From contig NC_015577.1 in the NCBI RefSeq assembly GCF_000214355.1, positions 3,649,389 through 3,713,388 of the forward strand: a stretch of 64,000 nucleotides of DNA. The letters are read 5' to 3'. The stretch's first letter is position 1. Each line of letters opens with the position of its first letter. The DNA comes from Leadbettera azotonutricia ZAS-9 (lineage in GTDB: Bacteria > Spirochaetota > Spirochaetia > Treponematales > Breznakiellaceae). The position numbers were made by a program, and so were the translations under genes. The notes below the pieces were generated by a model. It did not search any database. It was not told the origin of the DNA and was given only the letters and a program-made list of their open reading frames with translations. Of this stretch, positions 60,427 through 64,000 are shown one piece after another.

Positions 60427-60464
60427 TTGACAAGTATTGACAAATATTTTTTATTCTTGATAAA
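60427..60464 (+). promoter_or_regulatory. Probable promoter region with two -35-like TTGACA boxes
   Basis: TTGACA occurs at 60427-60432 and again at 60437-60442, followed by AT-rich sequence with GATAAA-like -10 candidates near 60459. It lies directly after the 9-bp repeats and before the small-gene operon starting at 60569. Confidence 0.5.
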
Positions 60465-60568
60465 TGGTAATGGGTTGTGTGGCAATCATCTCTTTAAGGG
60501 ATGATCTGCTGCATTTCGATGGATACTCCCTCGATATGCAGAAAATATTTTGCAATGGAGGTTTATCC

Positions 60569-60754
60569 ATGTCACAGTTTATTACTATCGACGAAGCTAT
60601 AAAATTGCTTCACATCAGCCGGCCGACAATCAGTCGGAGAATAAAAACCGGCGAAATTCCCGCAACAAAAATAGGCACTAGAGTGTTAATTCCTTCGGCA
60701 TTCATTCAGCAGCTTGAGAATAAGGCTATGAAGCCTCAGATCGAGGCACAGTAA
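60569..60754 (+). CDS. Excisionase-family helix-turn-helix protein
   Basis: A 61-residue DNA-binding protein: FITIDEAIKLLHISRPTISR, then KTGEIPATKIGTRVLIP, the winged-HTH pattern of excisionase/MerR-like family (TIGR01764 type). GGAGG before ATG 60569 decides the start, although the frame stays open to 60464. It probably directs excision or regulates the element. Confidence 0.85.
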   Translation: MSQFITIDEAIKLLHISRPTISRRIKTGEIPATKIGTRVLIPSAFIQQLENKAMKPQIEAQ

Positions 60755-60960
60755 TGGACATCCGGGACCAATTGAATGAGGACCGGGCTGAGACATTACT
60801 GGAACAAATAAAGCCCGAATTATTATCACTACTTAGAAATTCACCGGAATATGGGTCAGTTGGAATTGATCTATTTTTTCATCAAATGCAAATAATACGT
60901 ATATCTACAAAAGCGGAGATCGCCCTGAAGGTTATGCCTCGGACTGGTGGCGCGAGATGA
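60754..60960 (+). CDS. Small hypothetical protein
   Basis: A 68-residue protein (MDIRDQLNEDRAETLL and KPELLSLLRNSPEYGSV near the start), unrecognised. Its ATG overlaps the preceding stop (TAATG) and its TGA overlaps the next ATG, so it belongs to a tight operon. Confidence 0.65.
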   Translation: MDIRDQLNEDRAETLLEQIKPELLSLLRNSPEYGSVGIDLFFHQMQIIRISTKAEIALKVMPRTGGAR

Positions 60961-61187
60961 AACTACCGAGAAAAAAATCAGCAATGAAAACGGTATATCA
61001 AATTTTGGATGATATGCCCTCTGGGTATCAATTCCCGGGAATCTACCTACAGCAGAGGGTTTTTGATATTACGGGTGAAATGCACTATCCTGATACTCTT
61101 CTGCGATATGCACGTATGTATCGACGTAAATTTGGGCGTCAGGTAATTAATATTAACCGGGCCAAAAGCCTTTACAAGATTATGTAG
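60957..61187 (+). CDS. Small hypothetical protein
   Basis: A 76-residue basic protein (KLPRKKSAMKTVYQILDDM, YPDTLLRYARMYRRKFGRQ). The length, basic charge and DTLLRYAR segment suggest a small nucleic-acid-binding protein, but I know no family. ATGA overlap with the gene upstream. Confidence 0.6.
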   Translation: MKLPRKKSAMKTVYQILDDMPSGYQFPGIYLQQRVFDITGEMHYPDTLLRYARMYRRKFGRQVININRAKSLYKIM

Positions 61188-61201
61188 AAGGCCCATAGCC
61201 A

Positions 61202-61507
61202 TTGATAATCAAAGACAAACATACAAAAGAATTTTTCCAGATGAACAATGAATCAATTCAAGACCCTGGCTTGTCATGGGGGGCTAAAGGGCTGCTGGCC
61301 TATTTCCTATCGTTACCAGAAACGTGGGAAGTACATTTACGGGATCTGTTCGTCAGAAGTTCAAGCGGAAGAAAACCAACAGAAGCGGCCATGAGAGAAC
61401 TCATTAAAGCCGGTTATGTAGAAAAAATTCAAGGAGAGAATAAACGCCGTGATACAAAATATGTTGTTTATGAGAACCCGGCATTGTGTCCGAAACGGAC
61501 TCAGTAG
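61202..61507 (+). CDS. Replication-type winged-helix protein (phage DnaD/RepA N-terminal-like), truncated or frameshifted
   Basis: A 101-residue protein: SWGAKGLLAYFLSLPETW and KPTEAAMRELIKAGYVEKI are the winged-helix replication-protein opening common in phage and plasmid initiators. It ends at ALCPKRTQ where GTGTCC repeats begin. Homologues usually continue through a repeat-rich linker to a second domain. In another frame the repeats read LCVQNGH twice and run on to HKSKKTENFYKDIFKEG (to 61742), so a frameshift may have split a longer gene. Start is TTG 61202; ATG 61241 is too late for the domain. Confidence 0.65.
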   Translation: MIIKDKHTKEFFQMNNESIQDPGLSWGAKGLLAYFLSLPETWEVHLRDLFVRSSSGRKPTEAAMRELIKAGYVEKIQGENKRRDTKYVVYENPALCPKRTQ

Positions 61508-61590
61508 ATTAAATCTTTGTGTCCAAAACGGACACAATAGTTTATGGCATTGTGTCCGAAATGAACACAATCTTTGTGTCCAAAACGGAC
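61484..61590. repeat. Iteron-like GTGTCC-centred repeats (four copies)
   Basis: Copies begin at 61486, 61519, 61552 and 61576. Each is an imperfect inverted repeat of the type GTGTCC-N4-GGACAC; the two best are GTGTCCAAAACGGACAC. Spacing is 33, 33 and 24 bases, about three and two helical turns. They overlap the end of the replication-type gene, as iterons of phage and plasmid origins often do. Confidence 0.7.
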
Positions 61591-61694
61591 ACGTATTAAT
61601 ACACAAGAGTAAGAAGACAGAGAATTTTTATAAAGACATATTTAAAGAGGGAGAGGGAAAAATAATATGTGCTACGCACATAGTAAAACACAAT

Positions 61695-61726
61695 CCGCCT
61701 GTGCTTTTCAGCACGTGCGGGTTTTT
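61695..61726 (+). terminator. Rho-independent terminator
   Basis: CCGC-CT-GTGCT pairs with AGCAC-GT-GCGG around a TTTC loop and is followed by GTTTTT. It ends the xis/replication operon. Confidence 0.75.
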
Positions 61727-61829
61727 GGCACCTTTTTTATGAATTTTTTCTTTTTGGTACGGGTTTGTTTTAAGTAATGAGCAGACGTCTGTTAGACGTT
61801 CGAATATTTTTAGGATTCAGGAGAGAGCT

Positions 61830-62339
61830 ATGACAGAAGACAAAGCGCAAGAAGCCTTAGACAGGATTGAGCAGATTGCCTTTCACTATGAGGAATTGGC
61901 AAACAAGAAATCAGACGCCACACGATTAGAAGTGCAGGAAATCATAACTAAAGCGGTGCACGATCAGCTTGCCGTCTATTACGAGAAACTGAAAATGCAG
62001 GAAGAGGCTGCAGCTGAGGCGGAAAAAACACGGCCAAGAGAATTGAGCTTGAAAAACGTGTATAAAAATACCAGGGAAATAAAAAACACATGGTATTCCA
62101 AAGATGTGATAAAGGATGCACTTAAAGGTGCTATTGATTATCTTGATGGTTACACCCCTGAGGCGCCAAACCTCAACGAAACCTTAAGCCGGTTCTTAAA
62201 CAAGGTTGACCAGGAAATCCAACGTCCTACTACCTTTGAAAAAGCAACGGAACGGAGAAGCCAAAAAAATGCGGAGCTTGAGCTCAACGCAAACCCATGG
62301 GAAGCGCGAGGGGAAGCAAACCCCTTCGCGAATGTGTAA
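61830..62339 (+). CDS. Hypothetical element protein (helical)
   Basis: A 169-residue protein, mostly charged and helical (TEDKAQEALDRIEQIAFHYE, then EKLKMQEEAAAEAEKTR), ending in ANPWEARGEANPFANV. AGGAGAGAG lies before ATG 61830. No family recognised. It comes before a tape-measure-like gene, where phage tail assembly chaperones usually sit, but the sequence does not confirm that role. The frame that follows from 62206 overlaps its end only as a shadow. Confidence 0.6.
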   Translation: MTEDKAQEALDRIEQIAFHYEELANKKSDATRLEVQEIITKAVHDQLAVYYEKLKMQEEAAAEAEKTRPRELSLKNVYKNTREIKNTWYSKDVIKDALKGAIDYLDGYTPEAPNLNETLSRFLNKVDQEIQRPTTFEKATERRSQKNAELELNANPWEARGEANPFANV

Positions 62340-62349
62340 GGAGCAAATC

Positions 62350-62631
62350 ATGCAATACTATAACCGCATACGTGACAAAATTGATAATCTTGATAGTGCC
62401 GCCGCCGCCCTGCCTAAGCTGCCGGAAACCCTGGCTGCCGCGCATTCAGTCCAGAGGCTTTTGAAGAACGCGCTCGAAAAGATTGATTCAGGGGATCTAA
62501 GCCGCCAGATGGAAAATTTACTTTTCAATCTCGATATGGAGATTCGTAATCCATCCCCAACATTTAACGGCAAAGATGAACCTGCATTAATGTCGGAGTA
62601 CCGCAACCGCTCCGATGGAGAGGTGTGGTGA
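62350..62631 (+). CDS. Hypothetical element protein
   Basis: A 93-residue protein (YNRIRDKIDNLDSAAAALPK, then RLLKNALEKIDSGDLSRQ), helical, unrecognised. AAGGAG before ATG 62350 fixes the start although the frame is open from 62206. Its stop is one base from the next ATG. Confidence 0.6.
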   Translation: MQYYNRIRDKIDNLDSAAAALPKLPETLAAAHSVQRLLKNALEKIDSGDLSRQMENLLFNLDMEIRNPSPTFNGKDEPALMSEYRNRSDGEVW

Positions 62632-62632
62632 A

Positions 62633-64000
62633 ATGGCTGACGTAACTTTTGACGCCGACTTCAAGGTGAACCTTTCGGATCTTAAGGCAGGCGTGGTGGA
62701 TGCGGAAAAATCCTTTGGAGAGGTCGCACGTAAAGCCCAAGAGGCGGACAAAAAAATCAAGACGGCATTTTCAGGCGGAACCAACGAGCTGAAAAAGTTC
62801 AGCGTCGCTGGGATCTCTGTAGGCAAGATATTCAGCGCCGGAGGGGCTTTAGGGATAGGGATACAGCTTGTGAATGCGGCGGTGCAAAAGGGCATAAAAG
62901 CCTGGCAGGAATACCGCCAATCATTGAAAGATGCGGCGGACGCGTCAGAAAGCTTCGCAAGCATAAACGAGACGCTTGGATTGTCCTTTGAATCAAACGA
63001 AAAGACATTGCGGAATCTTACGGAGGCTGAAAAGCAGAGGATGCAGGCCTTGGGCGGCGCGGCTGAAGCGCAGAAAGACCTGGACCGGGAATTAAAAGAG
63101 GGCTTTATAACTCAAGAAGAATACGACAAATCCAGGTTGCAGAATCTTCAGAAAATAATAATGGAAACCGGAAAGCTTTTTGATGAAGAAGCAAAATTGA
63201 AACCTGATATTGAGTTATTTAATACCAAAGCGGTAGATAGATACAATAATAAGGTAGCGGGTATTGCGACGAGTTTATCTCAAGCACGGGAAGAATATAC
63301 GAAGTTATCCGAGACCATGGGTAAGGCTGACCCTTTAACTAATGTTTCTACAGATAAAGAACGCCTTGCCATCGAGAAGCAGATCACCGACGAGCGCCAG
63401 AAGCAATTGGCTGCCCACAGGGCCATGCTTGGCCAAGCGCAGCAGCTGCGGGACAGTTATAACGGTTTGCTGGTAGAAGAAGCAAAGTTAAACGAACGTT
63501 ATTTTGAAACCGAGGAAAACAAGCAAAAAGCGTTATTGGGCGCGTTGGAATTGGAGAGGGAGCTGTTCGACATAAACAGGGCAAGGAGGGAGGCCGAGCT
63601 AAAAGCGAGCCAGGCTTACAAAGACGCCGATTCCTATTTCAAAAACAGCATGCTTGGCGACTTGAACGCCGCCATGGATATCCAAGACCGCATAATGAAA
63701 ATGGAAATAGATGCGCAAAAACTGCAAGTCGAATTGGGCAAAGCCGATGACGCTTATGACAGGGGCATAGAACGCCTCAAATCCGCCAAGGGCATATATG
63801 AAATAAAAAAGGAGATAAACGAGCTTTACAATATAAACGGAGCCAAGGTAAAAGATATACTTGAAGACGAAAAATACATATACGAATTCTCCAAGAATCA
63901 ATTGACCCTGGAAAGGGAGAAGGAAAAAGAAAGATCCAAATTGCTCGATTTAATGGATGCCGAGCAGGAAGAGTATTATGACATGGAGACCCAGTTTTTG
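62633..64000 (+). CDS. Long coiled-coil protein, tape-measure-like (3'-truncated by window edge)
   Basis: The frame is open from ATG 62633 to the window end (456 codons, no stop). It starts ADVTFDADFKVNLSDLKAGV, then has a Gly/Ala hydrophobic stretch (VGKIFSAGGALGIGIQLVNA) and long charged heptad-rich helices (AALEL-type, ERLKSAKGIYEIKKEINELY). This is the layout of phage tail tape-measure proteins, whose length sets the tail length. No head or tail genes lie in the five kilobases before it, so an ICE-type or other scaffold protein is possible. Confidence 0.5.
   Translation, partial: MADVTFDADFKVNLSDLKAGVVDAEKSFGEVARKAQEADKKIKTAFSGGTNELKKFSVAGISVGKIFSAGGALGIGIQLVNAAVQKGIKAWQEYRQSLKDAADASESFASINETLGLSFESNEKTLRNLTEAEKQRMQALGGAAEAQKDLDRELKEGFITQEEYDKSRLQNLQKIIMETGKLFDEEAKLKPDIELFNTKAVDRYNNKVAGIATSLSQAREEYTKLSETMGKADPLTNVSTDKERLAIEKQITDERQKQLAAHRAMLGQAQQLRDSYNGLLVEEAKLNERYFETEENKQKALLGALELERELFDINRARREAELKASQAYKDADSYFKNSMLGDLNAAMDIQDRIMKMEIDAQKLQVELGKADDAYDRGIERLKSAKGIYEIKKEINELYNINGAKVKDILEDEKYIYEFSKNQLTLEREKEKERSKLLDLMDAEQEEYYDMETQFL

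Larger units (their letters stand above)
58992..64000 (+). mobile_element. Left part of an integrated element in tRNA-Gly (prophage- or ICE-like)
   Basis: From the tRNA-Gly 3' end onward all genes are accessory: tyrosine recombinase, excisionase-like HTH, replication-type HTH protein with repeats, small orphan proteins and a tape-measure-like coiled-coil protein. Host-type genes stop at the tRNA. The right boundary and the duplicated att core are not in the window. The type (prophage, satellite or ICE) cannot be decided. Confidence 0.75.

Noticed and set aside
61484-61590. CRISPR array
   Set aside because: Only four short repeats, unequal spacing, and repeats are inverted-type iterons without unique 30-40 bp spacers; no cas genes.

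Overview
The window looks like a chromosome segment of a spirochaete, most likely a gut Treponema such as the termite-gut lineages. This is inferred from the gene mix: de novo purine genes, several MalEFG-type sugar importers without their own ATPase, YesM/YesN-type two-component regulation, a GH5 lipoprotein, a very large GH13 protein and SppA. No rRNA or ribosomal-protein marker is present, so the genus is an inference. Most core genes are GC-rich. The LacI sugar locus, the DUF262 cluster and the 3' mobile element are more AT-rich.

Positions 1-2051 carry the end of purC and all of purF. The rest of a purine cluster (purM-purN-purH-purD) is at 14417-19209. About 12 kb lies between the two halves: a hybrid histidine kinase, a graveyard of IS66 and IS21-type remnants (4278-5653), and a LacI-controlled sugar locus (5679-13525: AGE-family epimerase, unrecognised glycoside-hydrolase-like protein, substrate-binding lipoprotein, two permeases), followed by a convergent HAD phosphatase. 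purD runs with overlapping frames into a CNNM/CorC-type membrane protein and a radical SAM protein.

Positions 21.6-29 kb hold a membrane transporter, a convergent FAD / Gfo-Idh-MocA / DUF362-ferredoxin cluster, threonine synthase and an MscS channel. Positions 29-35.5 kb form a second sugar importer with a divergent YesM/YesN sensor-regulator pair. Next come a DUF4143 ATPase, an HD-domain relative of tRNA nucleotidyltransferases, PrsW, a GNAT, SppA, and a 1234-residue GH13 protein.

Positions 44.8-49.0 kb are an AT-rich pair of DUF262-type genes resembling GmrSD-like restriction systems; the upstream gene is split by a frameshift in an A7/T7 run. After it come a homocysteine methyltransferase that ends inside a vestigial MetH pterin-binding domain, an amino-acid-type binding protein, a GH5 glucanase lipoprotein, Vsr, an RNase D-like exonuclease, an ArsC-like protein, a DUF4349 lipoprotein, a PHP phosphoesterase, and a cupin-HTH regulator coupled to an acyl-CoA synthetase.

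A tRNA-Gly(CCC) at 58921-58991 is followed immediately by a tyrosine recombinase and small phage/plasmid-like genes: an excisionase-like HTH, a replication-type HTH protein with iteron-like GTGTCC repeats, two small proteins, and a long coiled-coil tape-measure-like protein that runs off the window. This is the left end of an integrated element. Its right end is outside the window.
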